Below, piece after piece: positions 48,359 to 57,074 of a stretch of 64,000 nucleotides of DNA. The position numbers and the translations under genes are program-made. How positions within the stretch are numbered: position 1 is the first letter of the stretch; the number at the start of each line of letters is the position of its first letter. The DNA is from Candidatus Bipolaricaulota bacterium. Its GTDB lineage: Bacteria > Bipolaricaulota > Bipolaricaulia > RBG-16-55-9 > DRXL01. Under the pieces are notes generated by a model. That model was not told the origin of the DNA and made no database searches. It saw nothing but the letters and a program-made list of their open reading frames with translations. Location: the NCBI GenBank assembly GCA_025060395.1, contig JANXCC010000002.1, forward strand, positions 38,234 to 102,233, read 5' to 3'.

Positions 48359-49902
48359 AAGTCCTCACCGGAGCTCAGATGGCCGAACTCGATCGCCAAG
48401 CGATCGAGGGGCTAGGTATCCCCAGCTTAGTCTTGATGGAGAGCGCGGGGCGTGTTGTCGTCGAAGAGCTCTGCGCGCGCTTTCCCGAGATCTCTCGTAA
48501 GAAGATCGTCATCGTCATCGGCAAGGGCAACAATGGTGGCGACGGCTTGGTTGTCGCTCGGAGACTGCTCGATCTGGGCGCTGCCGTTGAGGTGCACGCC
48601 CTGGGCAGCCCCAAAGAATTCTCGGCGGAGACACGCCAGCAAGCTGATATACTGGGCAAGCTCGGCTTCCCCATCCACCCCTGCACCAAGAGCAAAGAGA
48701 TGAGCACGCTTGCTCGGGCTCTTGCTCACGCTGATATTGTGATAGACGGGATCTTCGGCACGGGGTTTCGCGGCGCGGCACGCGATCTCACTGCCGAAGC
48801 CATTGAGCTGATAAACTTAAGCTCAGCGTTTGTCTGTGCTATAGATATCCCGTCGGGGGTCGAAGCCGACACGGGGCATGTGCTCGGCCCAGCGGTCTGT
48901 GCGGACTTAACTGTAACGTTCGAGCTGCCTAAGCTCGGGCTCTTGCTCTACCCCGGACGCCAGTACGTCGGCGAGCTGGTCGTTCGCTCTATAGGATATC
49001 CCAGGAAGCTGGTTGACCAGTATGCCAGCACGATGACATGGGTAGATGCTGGCTGGGTGCGGGAGCGCTTGCCCAAGCGCGAGCCGTATAGTCACAAGGG
49101 CGACTACGGCAAGGTCTTAGTTGTCGCGGGCTCGCGCGGATACACAGGAGCAGCTGCGCTGACGGCAGAAGCGGCGCTGCGCGCTGGCGCAGGATTGGTC
49201 TACTTAGCGGTGCCCGAGAGCCTCTTGCCTGCGATGGAAGCCAAGCTCACCGAGGTCATTAAGCTCGGCTTGCCCGACGTAGATGGCGCTTTGGCGTCTT
49301 CAGCGCTCCCAAAGATCCTAGAGATGCTCGAAGACAAAGACGTGCTGGTCGTAGGGCCGGGACTGGGGCGACACCCGCAGACTGTCAAGACGGTCAAACG
49401 GCTTGTCGCACAAGCCAGCAAGCCGTTAGTGGTCGACGCCGATGGCCTCAACGCCCTGGGCACAGAAGCCGAAAAGCTTCTCTCTCAGCGCACTGCACCA
49501 ACGGTGCTCACGCCTCATCCGGGGGAGCTTGCGCGCTTGATCACAAAGAGCGTCGACGAGATCGAAGCTGATCGCGTCGGCATTGCCCGTGAGACAGCAA
49601 GACAGCTTCACAGCGTGCTGGTGCTCAAAGGCGTCCCTACGGTGGTCGCGACCCCCGACGGCGAAGTTTTTCTGAATTCGACGGGCAATTCAGGCCTCGC
49701 GAGCGGGGGCTCTGGAGATGTGCTGACGGGCTGTCTTGGCGGCTTGCTGGCACAAGGGCTTGACAGCGCAACAGCAAGCGTTTGTGCGGTCTACCTCCAC
49801 GGGCGGGCAGCCGATCTGATGAAGCCCAAGCTGGGCGAGCGCGGCATGATCGCCGGAGACGTGCTGCGCGCTCTGCCCACGGCCTTGCGAGAATTCGAGT
49901 AA
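48355..49902 (+). CDS. nnr: Bifunctional NAD(P)H-hydrate epimerase/dehydratase
   Basis: A 515-residue two-domain repair enzyme for damaged NAD(P)HX. Residues 1-215 are the YjeF_N epimerase (MKVLTGAQMAELDRQAI; GKGNNGGDGLVVARRLLDLG; AIDIPSGVEADTGHVLGPAV). Residues about 225-515 are the ADP/ATP-dependent dehydratase (GDYGKVLVVAGSRGYTGAAAL; VVGPGLGRHPQTV; VDADGLNAL; LTPHPGELARL; NSGLASGGSGDVLTG). Length and order match the fused bacterial form. Confidence 0.95.
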   Translation: MKVLTGAQMAELDRQAIEGLGIPSLVLMESAGRVVVEELCARFPEISRKKIVIVIGKGNNGGDGLVVARRLLDLGAAVEVHALGSPKEFSAETRQQADILGKLGFPIHPCTKSKEMSTLARALAHADIVIDGIFGTGFRGAARDLTAEAIELINLSSAFVCAIDIPSGVEADTGHVLGPAVCADLTVTFELPKLGLLLYPGRQYVGELVVRSIGYPRKLVDQYASTMTWVDAGWVRERLPKREPYSHKGDYGKVLVVAGSRGYTGAAALTAEAALRAGAGLVYLAVPESLLPAMEAKLTEVIKLGLPDVDGALASSALPKILEMLEDKDVLVVGPGLGRHPQTVKTVKRLVAQASKPLVVDADGLNALGTEAEKLLSQRTAPTVLTPHPGELARLITKSVDEIEADRVGIARETARQLHSVLVLKGVPTVVATPDGEVFLNSTGNSGLASGGSGDVLTGCLGGLLAQGLDSATASVCAVYLHGRAADLMKPKLGERGMIAGDVLRALPTALREFE

Positions 49903-49905
49903 ACT

Positions 49906-50661
49906 ATGCTTGTGGACAGCCATGCTCACCTCGACAGCCCGCAGTTTGACGCTGACCGCGAGCACGTCGTGCGCCGCGCTTTAGAAGCCAATATCACAAT
50001 AATCTCTGTCGCGACGGACATCCCGTCAAGTTGGAAGACGCTGGAGATCGCGCGCAAGTACGAGCTGCGCTGCACCGCCGGACTCCATCCCCACGAAGCT
50101 GAGCAGTTCAAGGGTGAGGAGACTTTGAGCCAGCTGCGCGCGTTCTGCTCCAATCCCGAAGTCGTCGCTATAGGTGAGATCGGCTTGGATTATTTTAAAG
50201 AGTATGCGCCACGCCAGGCCCAGCAAACGGCCTTTCGGGCGCAGCTTGCCCTCGCTCACGAGCTCAAGAAGCCCGTTGTGATCCATCTGCGCGATGCCGC
50301 TGACGACCTTTTACAAATTCTTAGCGACTATCGTGGCGTGCGCGGCGTCATCCATAGCTTTACAGGGGATTGGGCACTCGCGCAGACGCTGCTTGAGTTG
50401 GGGTTCTATCTCTCAGTAAACGGGATCGTGACGTTTGAGAGGGCTCTCAGCTTACGCGAAGCTGTCGCGAAGATTCCATTAGAGAGATTATTGCTCGAGA
50501 CGGACTGCCCGTTTCTGGCGCCAGTACCGATGCGCGGCAAGCGCAACGAGCCGAGCTTTGTGCGCTACGTCGCTCAGGCAGTCGCCCACATCAAAAAGCT
50601 CTCTCTCGACGAAGTCGCTCAGGCAACGACACGGAACGCGAAGGCGCTCCTAGGCTTTTGA
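49906..50661 (+). CDS. tatD: TatD-family metal-dependent hydrolase/deoxyribonuclease
   Basis: A 251-residue TIM-barrel hydrolase. MLVDSHAHLDSPQFD supplies the first metal His pair, GEIGLDYFKEYAPRQAQQ the Glu, VIHLRDAADDLLQIL and GVIHSFTGD the next His residues, and LLLETDCPFLAPVPMRGKRNEPSFV the Asp. Members act as 3'-5' DNA exonucleases or D-aminoacyl-tRNA-type hydrolases. It follows nnr by three bases. Its stop codon is part of the -35 box of the nfo promoter. Confidence 0.93.
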   Translation: MLVDSHAHLDSPQFDADREHVVRRALEANITIISVATDIPSSWKTLEIARKYELRCTAGLHPHEAEQFKGEETLSQLRAFCSNPEVVAIGEIGLDYFKEYAPRQAQQTAFRAQLALAHELKKPVVIHLRDAADDLLQILSDYRGVRGVIHSFTGDWALAQTLLELGFYLSVNGIVTFERALSLREAVAKIPLERLLLETDCPFLAPVPMRGKRNEPSFVRYVAQAVAHIKKLSLDEVAQATTRNAKALLGF

Positions 50662-50686
50662 CGAGACCAGCGCGCAAGGCTATAAT
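50658..50686 (+). promoter_or_regulatory. Promoter for nfo, embedded in the tatD stop
   Basis: TTGACG (50658-50663), 17-base spacer, TATAAT (50681-50686). The expected transcription start, about seven bases on, falls on the GTG at 50693. Confidence 0.68.
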
Positions 50687-50692
50687 CGCCGG

Positions 50693-51559
50693 GTGATAGG
50701 GATGCTCCTGGGCTGTCACTTGTCTATCGCTGGCGGGCTGGAGCAGACGGTTGCCCGCGCGCAAGAGCTCCGCATCAACGCGCTCCAGATCTTCTCGCAT
50801 AACGCCCGCAGTTGGAAGATGGGAGCGCTCAAGCCCGACGAAGCGAGAAAATTCATTGAGCGCCGTAGACAAGCTCACATCGAGTACACTGTCATCCATA
50901 CTATTTATCTCATAAATTTGGCATCACCCGATCCTAAAAATTTTCAGCTTTCCGTCCAAGCCCTCAAGGACGAAGTCCAGCGCGCCGGGGAGCTTCAGAT
51001 CCCTCACGTCAACACCCACATCGGGGCGCATATGGGCCAAGGGGTCGAGAAGGGCCTGGAGCGCATCGCCGAGGCGATCAACGCTGTCCTGGCCAGCCCG
51101 CAAGCCAGAAGCGCTCCCCACGTCAAGATCCTCCTAGAAAACTCTGCGGGCGAGGGCACGGAGTTGGGCGCGACGTTCGCCGAGCTCGGAGCTATACTCA
51201 ATAGCATAAAAGAGAAGAAGCGGGTGGGGGTCTGCCTCGACACGTGCCACGCCTTTGCTGCCGGCTATGATCTCACCACGCCGCACGGCTTGGAGAAGAC
51301 GCTCCAAGAACTCGAGCGCCAGATCGGCCTGGAGCGCGTCGAGTTGATACACCTAAATGACTCGAAGTTCCCCCTAGGGTCACGGCGAGATCGCCATGAG
51401 CACATTGGGCAGGGGCGGATCGGGATAGAAGGCTTCCGGTTGATTGTGAATCATCCGGCTCTGCGCGACAAGCCGTTCATTCTAGAGACGCCCAAGGACG
51501 ACGAGCTCTCGGATCTAAGGAACTTGGCAGCTATACGCTCTGTACGGTATGATAGCTGA
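50693..51559 (+). CDS. nfo: Endonuclease IV (AP endonuclease)
   Basis: A 288-residue TIM-barrel enzyme that cleaves DNA 5' to abasic sites. It has LLGCHLSIAGGLEQTV, NALQIFSHNARSW, HTIYLINLASP, HIGAHMGQGVEKG, LLENSAGEGTELGATF, VCLDTCHAFAAGYDL, HLNDSKFPLGSRRDRHEHIGQGRIG and FILETPKDD, covering the zinc ligands. The GTG start fits the promoter position; an ATG nine bases later is the alternative. Confidence 0.95.
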   Translation: MIGMLLGCHLSIAGGLEQTVARAQELRINALQIFSHNARSWKMGALKPDEARKFIERRRQAHIEYTVIHTIYLINLASPDPKNFQLSVQALKDEVQRAGELQIPHVNTHIGAHMGQGVEKGLERIAEAINAVLASPQARSAPHVKILLENSAGEGTELGATFAELGAILNSIKEKKRVGVCLDTCHAFAAGYDLTTPHGLEKTLQELERQIGLERVELIHLNDSKFPLGSRRDRHEHIGQGRIGIEGFRLIVNHPALRDKPFILETPKDDELSDLRNLAAIRSVRYDS

Positions 51560-51626
51560 GGCCCTCACCCTGAAGCCCCCTTTCATCCCTTAGCGAAAGG
51601 GTGCTCGTAAGAGCCAAGGGAGGGCC
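51560..51626. repeat. Inverted repeat of the CCCTCACCC type, copy 3
   Basis: The outer ends GGCCCT/AGGGCC are inverted, with a central CCCTT-AGCGA-AAGGG stem. It resembles the repeats at 20447-20494 and 22950-23032 and a short remnant at 62160-62208. It lies between the nfo stop and the aldolase gene, where it could also help end the nfo transcript. Confidence 0.5.
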
Positions 51627-51638
51627 AGAGGAGCCGCT

Positions 51639-52283
51639 ATGAAATTCTTTCTTGACACCGCCAACGTCCGCGAGATCGCGCAAGCCCAGGAGCTTGGCGT
51701 CCTAGACGGCGTCACCACCAACCCCACGCTCCTTGCTAAAGAAGGGCGTGATCCCGTCCAAGTTATCAGGGAGATCTGTAAGATCGTAGACGGCCCCGTC
51801 AACGCCGAGGTCATCAGCACGGACTGTGACGGGATGATAGCTGAGGCGCGTCGCTGGGCCGAGCTCGACGAGAAGATCGTAGTCAAAATCCCCATGACCC
51901 GCGAAGGGATGAAAGCCGTAAGCAGGCTTGCCGACGAAGACATCCCCACGAACGTGACGTTGATCTTCTCCCCAAGCCAGGCGCTCATCGCCGCGAAGGC
52001 CGGAGCCAGCTACGTCAGCCCCTTCGTTGGACGCCTCGACGACCGCAGCGAAAACGGCATGGATCTCGTCTCGAAGATCATCCAGATCTTTGACAACTAT
52101 GGGTTTGAGACTGAAGTGATCGTCGCGAGCATCCGGCATCCGATGCACGTCGTCGAAGCCGCTTTGCTGGGAGCAGATATCGCCACGATGCCCTACAGTG
52201 TCTTTGAGAAGCTCTTTGAGCATCCGTTGACGGACGTCGGGCTCGCGCAATTCCTCAAAGATTGGGAGAAGCTGCAGCGATGA
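51639..52283 (+). CDS. fsa: Fructose-6-phosphate aldolase/transaldolase (TalC/Fsa family)
   Basis: A 214-residue small transaldolase-type TIM barrel. It begins [16 protein letters not shown], with [28 protein letters not shown], the Schiff-base lysine in [42 protein letters not shown] and [23 protein letters not shown]. Members either transfer dihydroxyacetone units (transaldolase) or cleave fructose-6-phosphate. Linkage to a transketolase subunit fits a non-oxidative pentose-phosphate role. Confidence 0.93.
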   Translation: MKFFLDTANVREIAQAQELGVLDGVTTNPTLLAKEGRDPVQVIREICKIVDGPVNAEVISTDCDGMIAEARRWAELDEKIVVKIPMTREGMKAVSRLADEDIPTNVTLIFSPSQALIAAKAGASYVSPFVGRLDDRSENGMDLVSKIIQIFDNYGFETEVIVASIRHPMHVVEAALLGADIATMPYSVFEKLFEHPLTDVGLAQFLKDWEKLQR

Positions 52284-52406
52284 GCGCTCTCAGTATCATG
52301 CGCTCGGAGCACGATATCGTCACGCGCGCTGCTCGAGCTCAACGCGGCTCGACGTGCTGAGGAGATCGTCACGGTCGTGCGCGCACGGCTGAAAGGAGAG
52401 CACTGA
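52280..52406 (+). pseudogene. Possible small frameshifted ORF between fsa and the transketolase gene
   Basis: The ATG overlaps the fsa stop. One frame reads [17 protein letters not shown] and then stops after nine more codons. The adjacent frame continues LLELNAARRAEEIVTVVRAR to LKGEH and stops as TGATG on the transketolase start. Joined by one frameshift near 52325 the two give a plausible 42-residue helical protein. It may be a decayed gene, a sequencing error, or chance. Confidence 0.33.
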
Positions 52407-53350
52407 TGAGCACGGCAGTGAAATACCTAGAGACCCGCAACGCCTTTGGCGAGGCTCTCTTAGAACTAGCGGCTAAAGATAAAGACATTGTGGCGCTCAC
52501 GGCGGACCTGCCCGGCTCGACGCGCTTAAGTTGGTTCAAGGAGAAATTCCCTGAAAGGTTCTTTGACTTTGGCGTTGCCGAAGCGAACATGATGAGCGCA
52601 GCGGCGGGGTTGGCGCTCTCAGGCAAGAAGCCCTTCGTCTCAACATTCGCAATCTTTGTCGAGAAAGCATTTGAGCAAATTCGCCAAACGATCGCGTACA
52701 ATAATCTGCCTGTCAAAATTATCGCAACGCATGGGGGCATCACAGTCGGCGAAGATGGCGCCTCCCATCAGACCGTCGAAGACCTCGCGGTCATGAGAGC
52801 CTTGCCCAATATGACCGTCATCGTTCCGGCTGATTACTATGAGACCAAAAAAGCGATCTATGCTGTGTATGAGCATCCTGGGCCGGTCTATGTGCGATTG
52901 GCGCGCGCGGCCTTTCCCGTGGTCTTCGACGAGTCTGTACCGTTTGAGATTGGCCGAGCGCAGCTTGTGCGCCCCGGCAGCGACGTCACGATCTTCGCCT
53001 GCGGGCTGATGCTCTTCTATAGTCTGCAAGCTGCTGAGCTTTTAGAGCGCGAGGGGATCTCTGCACAAGTCGTCAACGTCTCCACGATCAAGCCCTTGGA
53101 TCAGAGGGTGATTGACTATGCCCACGCGACGGGCTGCGCCGTCAGCGCTGAAGAGCACTCGGTGTTGGGAGGCCTTGGCGGAGCGCTCGCTGAAGCTCTC
53201 GCCGAGCACGCGATCCCCCTGATACGCGTCGGGATTCCAGATAGATTTGGGCAGTCGGGCAAGCCCGAGCAGCTCCTAGCCCACTACGGCTTAACAGCGG
53301 AGCGGATCGCCGAAGCGGCTCGGCGCAGCCGAACCCTCAAGCGAGCGTGA
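52406..53350 (+). CDS. Transketolase, C-terminal subunit
   Basis: A 314-residue protein holding the pyrimidine-binding and C-terminal domains of transketolase: NAFGEALLELAAKDKDIVALTADLPGS, FFDFGVAEANMMSAAAGLALSGKKPFVSTF, THGGITVGEDGASHQTVEDLAVMRALPNM, SAEEHSVLGGLGGALAEAL. Split transketolases need a separate N-terminal TPP subunit, usually encoded just upstream; none is found here. GAAAGGAGAGCAC serves as ribosome-binding site. Confidence 0.9.
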   Translation: MSTAVKYLETRNAFGEALLELAAKDKDIVALTADLPGSTRLSWFKEKFPERFFDFGVAEANMMSAAAGLALSGKKPFVSTFAIFVEKAFEQIRQTIAYNNLPVKIIATHGGITVGEDGASHQTVEDLAVMRALPNMTVIVPADYYETKKAIYAVYEHPGPVYVRLARAAFPVVFDESVPFEIGRAQLVRPGSDVTIFACGLMLFYSLQAAELLEREGISAQVVNVSTIKPLDQRVIDYAHATGCAVSAEEHSVLGGLGGALAEALAEHAIPLIRVGIPDRFGQSGKPEQLLAHYGLTAERIAEAARRSRTLKRA

Positions 53351-53530
53351 TCTCGACTACGTTCCCACCCGCTCTCCATGATGCCCATAACAGAGAGAAG
53401 TGCACCGAGATCATGGTGTAGTGGGGACGGATGTCCTTTGGGGGAAAGAAGCCATCGAGTAGACTGCTAGCCAAAGCGTATGGGATGTGGGTGTGCGCAC
53501 GGCTTCTGGATGCGGCCTCGGCTCCCGCGC

Positions 53531-53560
53531 TTGACAGGGAGGCCTGGCATATGGTAAGAT
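53531..53560 (+). promoter_or_regulatory. Distal promoter P1 of the surface-protein gene
   Basis: TTGACA (53531-53536), 18-base spacer, TAAGAT (53555-53560). Confidence 0.62.
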
Positions 53561-53665
53561 ATGGCCAAGTTTTACCGGGGAGGAAGAAGAGCGCCAAGCT
53601 TGTAGAGGCTTGGCCGGGAACAGGGGCAATCTTCCGGGGCCCCTCTACGACGATGGATGCGCGAT

Positions 53666-53694
53666 TTGACAGAGGGGAGAGTGGGTGGTACAAT
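53666..53694 (+). promoter_or_regulatory. Proximal promoter P2 of the surface-protein gene
   Basis: TTGACA (53666-53671), 17-base spacer, TACAAT (53689-53694): a near-perfect housekeeping promoter, which fits an abundant protein. Confidence 0.72.
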
Positions 53695-53710
53695 AACATT
53701 GAAAATCTCT

Positions 53711-53771
53711 CGCCTTGGGAGTGCGTCTGGTGTTTATATGACGACGGAGCAGACCAGAGGCGAATGTTTTT
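53711..53771 (+). promoter_or_regulatory. Attenuator-like hairpin in the surface-protein leader
   Basis: CGCC (53711-53714) and TCTGGT (53726-53731) can pair with the contiguous ACCAGAGGCG (53753-53762), followed by AATGTTTTTC. A stem with a T-run about 15 bases after the predicted P2 start could end transcription early or stabilise the mRNA. Confidence 0.4.
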
Positions 53772-53894
53772 CTTGATCGGGAGGTGGTCGCCACAACGAG
53801 AGAACGGATCGTTTTCGGCACACGTTCGCAACGGTGCGAGCGTCTTATGAGCATGTCGGATTATGCTAGACCCTACAGAGAAGGAGGTATAGAA

Positions 53895-56800
53895 GTGAAG
53901 AAGAGCAAAGTGCAGGTGGCGAGCCTGATCGCCGTGATCGCGTTTCTTGCGGGGATCACGGCCATGGCTCCAGCAGCGCTGGCCAGCAAGGGCCAGGTAC
54001 TTCTGACGGACATCAACGGGACGCCCAAGCAATATTGGCGCGTGGGCGAGACCATGTTCATCACCGTCATCGACCCCGATGAGAACCGCGACTCCGATGA
54101 GGTCGAGTTTCTCAAGGGGAGTCTGCAGACCCAATTGGGCGATGACGTCCCCGTCATCCAAGTCTGCGCCGGACCCTGTCCGGACTACCCGGGGATGCAG
54201 AGCGGGGACTTCGTCAGCAGCTTGGACGGGTTAATCCTGCAGGAGACCGGTGTCAATACGGGCGTCTTCCGCAGCCAGACCGGGATCTTGATCACCAAGG
54301 CACTCCTCAATCAACCGGTCAACACCGGGGATCTCCAGCTGCAGGTCTTCGATACCGACACAGTCTTTGTGCGCTATCAAGACCCGACCAATCCCAACGA
54401 CATCAGCATCTATCTTGGTAAGATTTATACCGGCACGGCGCCGGGCACTCGCACTCGTGCTATCATAGCGATTACTGATGCTGGTGGGAATCCGGTCAGC
54501 GTCACGGACATCGGTCGCACGATCTTTGTCACCGTTACTGACGCGGATGAGAACACCAGCCCCACCACCGTCGAGACGGTCAAGGCCACGCTCGTCAACG
54601 CCCGCACCAAGCAGGCGCTCGAGCTGACACTGGTCGAGACCGGGCCCGATACAGGCGTCTTCCGGAATGTGGACGGTATCATCCTAGTAGACTTCAAGAA
54701 CAAGGGGCGCACGCTTGGGGCCACCGAGTTCGAGGCCCTCGATAAAGATACGATCCTCGCGTTCTATCAAGCGCCAGCAGGGGTCGTCCCCGTGACCCAA
54801 CCGCCGGCTGAGACGCGCACCGACACCAGCCCAGCTAATCCGCTGGTCAGCTGTTCGCGCGTCGTCCCGGTGCGGCTCGCCCCCGGCGCAGAGGCCACTA
54901 TTAAAGTGACCTGCACGGCGAAGGTGGCGCTCAGGGCGCTCTTGATCAGCGAGAAGCTCGATCCGTCCTTCACCCTTGTCAGCGGCGACCTGCGCGGCGC
55001 GGGCTTAAATCTGGCCGCGGGCGGCAAAGTCGAGTTGACCTATACGATCCGCGCGGGGGCAGCTCCCGGTACGTTCTCTATCACCGGGGACATCACCCCG
55101 GCCACCGAAGTCGGCCCTCAGCCGACGATCTCCTTCCCGTCGGCCATCACCGTCGCGGCTTCTAGCTCCAGCGCCTTCGCGGAGCTGAAGGTGACCACCG
55201 TCGAGTCGCCCTTGGTCACCGTCAGCCGCGACGTGCCCGACACCGCTGCAGCGGAGAGAGAGTTCACCGTCAAGGTAAAGGTGACGGCCAAGCAGGCCCT
55301 GCGTGCCTTGCTCATCAACGACACGGTGCCCGCAGGATGCTCGCTGGCCGGTGGCACTGTCAGCCGCGCTGGAACTATCACTCCGCTCAACCCAGGACAG
55401 TCGTTTGAACATCAGTATAAGCTTATCTGTGGTCAAGGCTCGTTCACCATCACTGGGGTAGTCACGCCGGTGACGAGCGCCGGTGCTCAAGCTCCCGTCA
55501 CGGTGACGTCTACGTTTACGGTCGGGGCAGTGGCCGTAGCGATGCTGGGCATGGGCGACATCAATGACCCCCATGACTTCGCGGTCGCTCAAGTGAAGGT
55601 CGCGCACCGCAACCCGGCGCGCATCTCGTTCATCGACGCGACGGGCCGCGAGATCACCGAGCTGCGCATCGGCGATGACGTCTTCGTCCAGGTTGAAGAC
55701 CGCGACCAGAACGCCGACTCCGATCGAGTCGAGCGCGTCGTGGTGATGATCTTCGACGTCAACGGCGGCCAAGAGCTCGAAGTCCTGGTCGAGACGGGCG
55801 TCAACACCGGTGTCTTCAGAAACACCGGCCCGCTCAAGATCGTCCCCAAGGCCGTGGCTTCGTGCCCCAGCCCCGATGACCTGACGGTCTTTAAGATGGG
55901 GCCGGAGGTCGTCTTCACGCCCACGGTGGACGAGCAGAACGACGGACAACTCGCGGTCGCCCGCGACGACGTCATCTACGCGACCTACTTCGACGACGAA
56001 GTGGCGATCATCGAGAGCATTGATGAGATCAAGCGCGCTCTCGATGCCTTCGACGTCATCGCGATCACCGCGACGATCAAGCCCTACGCCTTCGATCAGT
56101 TTGACAAGAAGCTCAAGTTCGTCAACGACGCCGGTCAGCCGATCTCCGAGTACAAGGTGGGCATGGACACCTTCGTCCAGCTAGAGGACCCCACGCTCAA
56201 CTACAGCTCCAACTTGGTGGAGCAGGTCCCGGTGATCGTGCTCGACCGCAATACCGGCGATCGGGAGTGCGTCACCCTGCAGGAGACCGGCCCCGGCACG
56301 GGGATCTTCCGCAATCAGCAGGGCCTGCCGCTGCGCCGTGGCCTGCCCAGCGACATCAGGCGGGGCGACGGCATCCTGCAGATGCAAGACAGAGACAATA
56401 TCGAGGCGCACTTCCAGGCCGCTGATAACCCACAGGACTACGCGGCGACTTCCATCGGGATCATCCCGCTCTTTGAGCCGCCGGTCGCTCCGACCAAGCC
56501 CACGGTCCGGTTCGACCCAGCTTCGATTGAGATCGGCAAGAGCTTCGTTATCGAGGTGGTCGATCCCAATCGCAGCGGCGTGCTGACCGATGCGGTGACG
56601 CTGACGCAGCTGCGCGGCGGCACGGTCGTCAAGACCTGGAAGATCACCGTCCGTCAGGCTGATGGCGGCGTCTTCCGCAGCGAGCCGATCCAGACGGGCG
56701 AGCTTGGCAGTGGCGCCACGGTCGAGGCGCAAGACGGCGACACCCTGAGGGCCGAGTACGCCGGCGCCGATCCTGCGACCGCGACGCTCTTTACGGCCAG

Positions 56801-57065
56801 GTTTGAGGTGCGCGAGTTCAAGGCCTCGCCGATGCCGGCCACTACGCGCGTCACCTTCCAGGCCGTCGGCACGGGGATCGAGCGCGTCTCGGTCAGCGTC
56901 TATGATTTGTCGGGCAAGCTCGTCTTCTCTGGCAGCCGGGCCGGCTCCTCGCTCGACTGGACGCTCTCCGGTCAGAGCAATGGTGTCTATCTGTTCCTCA
57001 TGACGGCCTCCGGCAGGGGCCAGACCAAGACGAGCAAGGTCATGAAGCTGGTCATCTTGAGATAG
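53895..57065 (+). CDS. Large exported surface protein with repeated ETG-NTGVFR domains and sorting-like C-terminus
   Basis: A 1056-residue protein from a GTG start (AAGGAGGT upstream); the signal peptide is KKSKVQVASLIAVIAFLAG to ALAS. Five related units begin near residues 35, 180, 573, 735 and 870; each has a V-x-D-x-D-x-N block followed by VE and an ETG-x-x-TGVFR-like block. Two NEW3/DUF11-like beta domains occupy about 320-540. The last 75 residues (VSVYDLSGKLVFSGSR; NGVYLFLMTASG; KVMKLVILR) resemble a type IX-style C-terminal sorting domain. Probably a major cell-surface or S-layer-like protein; no catalytic motif. Confidence 0.82.
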   Translation: MKKSKVQVASLIAVIAFLAGITAMAPAALASKGQVLLTDINGTPKQYWRVGETMFITVIDPDENRDSDEVEFLKGSLQTQLGDDVPVIQVCAGPCPDYPGMQSGDFVSSLDGLILQETGVNTGVFRSQTGILITKALLNQPVNTGDLQLQVFDTDTVFVRYQDPTNPNDISIYLGKIYTGTAPGTRTRAIIAITDAGGNPVSVTDIGRTIFVTVTDADENTSPTTVETVKATLVNARTKQALELTLVETGPDTGVFRNVDGIILVDFKNKGRTLGATEFEALDKDTILAFYQAPAGVVPVTQPPAETRTDTSPANPLVSCSRVVPVRLAPGAEATIKVTCTAKVALRALLISEKLDPSFTLVSGDLRGAGLNLAAGGKVELTYTIRAGAAPGTFSITGDITPATEVGPQPTISFPSAITVAASSSSAFAELKVTTVESPLVTVSRDVPDTAAAEREFTVKVKVTAKQALRALLINDTVPAGCSLAGGTVSRAGTITPLNPGQSFEHQYKLICGQGSFTITGVVTPVTSAGAQAPVTVTSTFTVGAVAVAMLGMGDINDPHDFAVAQVKVAHRNPARISFIDATGREITELRIGDDVFVQVEDRDQNADSDRVERVVVMIFDVNGGQELEVLVETGVNTGVFRNTGPLKIVPKAVASCPSPDDLTVFKMGPEVVFTPTVDEQNDGQLAVARDDVIYATYFDDEVAIIESIDEIKRALDAFDVIAITATIKPYAFDQFDKKLKFVNDAGQPISEYKVGMDTFVQLEDPTLNYSSNLVEQVPVIVLDRNTGDRECVTLQETGPGTGIFRNQQGLPLRRGLPSDIRRGDGILQMQDRDNIEAHFQAADNPQDYAATSIGIIPLFEPPVAPTKPTVRFDPASIEIGKSFVIEVVDPNRSGVLTDAVTLTQLRGGTVVKTWKITVRQADGGVFRSEPIQTGELGSGATVEAQDGDTLRAEYAGADPATATLFTARFEVREFKASPMPATTRVTFQAVGTGIERVSVSVYDLSGKLVFSGSRAGSSLDWTLSGQSNGVYLFLMTASGRGQTKTSKVMKLVILR

Positions 57066-57074
57066 AGCTGAACT

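Larger units (their letters stand above)
53351..53894 (+). other. 544-base non-coding region with long 5' leader
   Basis: No convincing gene. It holds two consensus promoters, a structured leader of about 195 bases with an attenuator-like hairpin, and the ribosome-binding site AAGGAGGTATAGAA of the large surface protein. An open frame at 53431-53850 runs across both promoters and lacks a protein-like composition. Confidence 0.55.

Noticed and set aside
53431..53850. Open frame of 139 codons upstream of the surface-protein gene
   Set aside because: It spans two consensus promoters and the structured leader, has no ribosome-binding site, and shows no protein-like pattern.
53337..54161. Long minus-strand open frame opposite the start of the surface-protein gene
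   Set aside because: It lies antisense to a gene with signal peptide, promoters and ribosome-binding site. Its product has no coherent domain and its frame stays open because of GC-rich codon bias.
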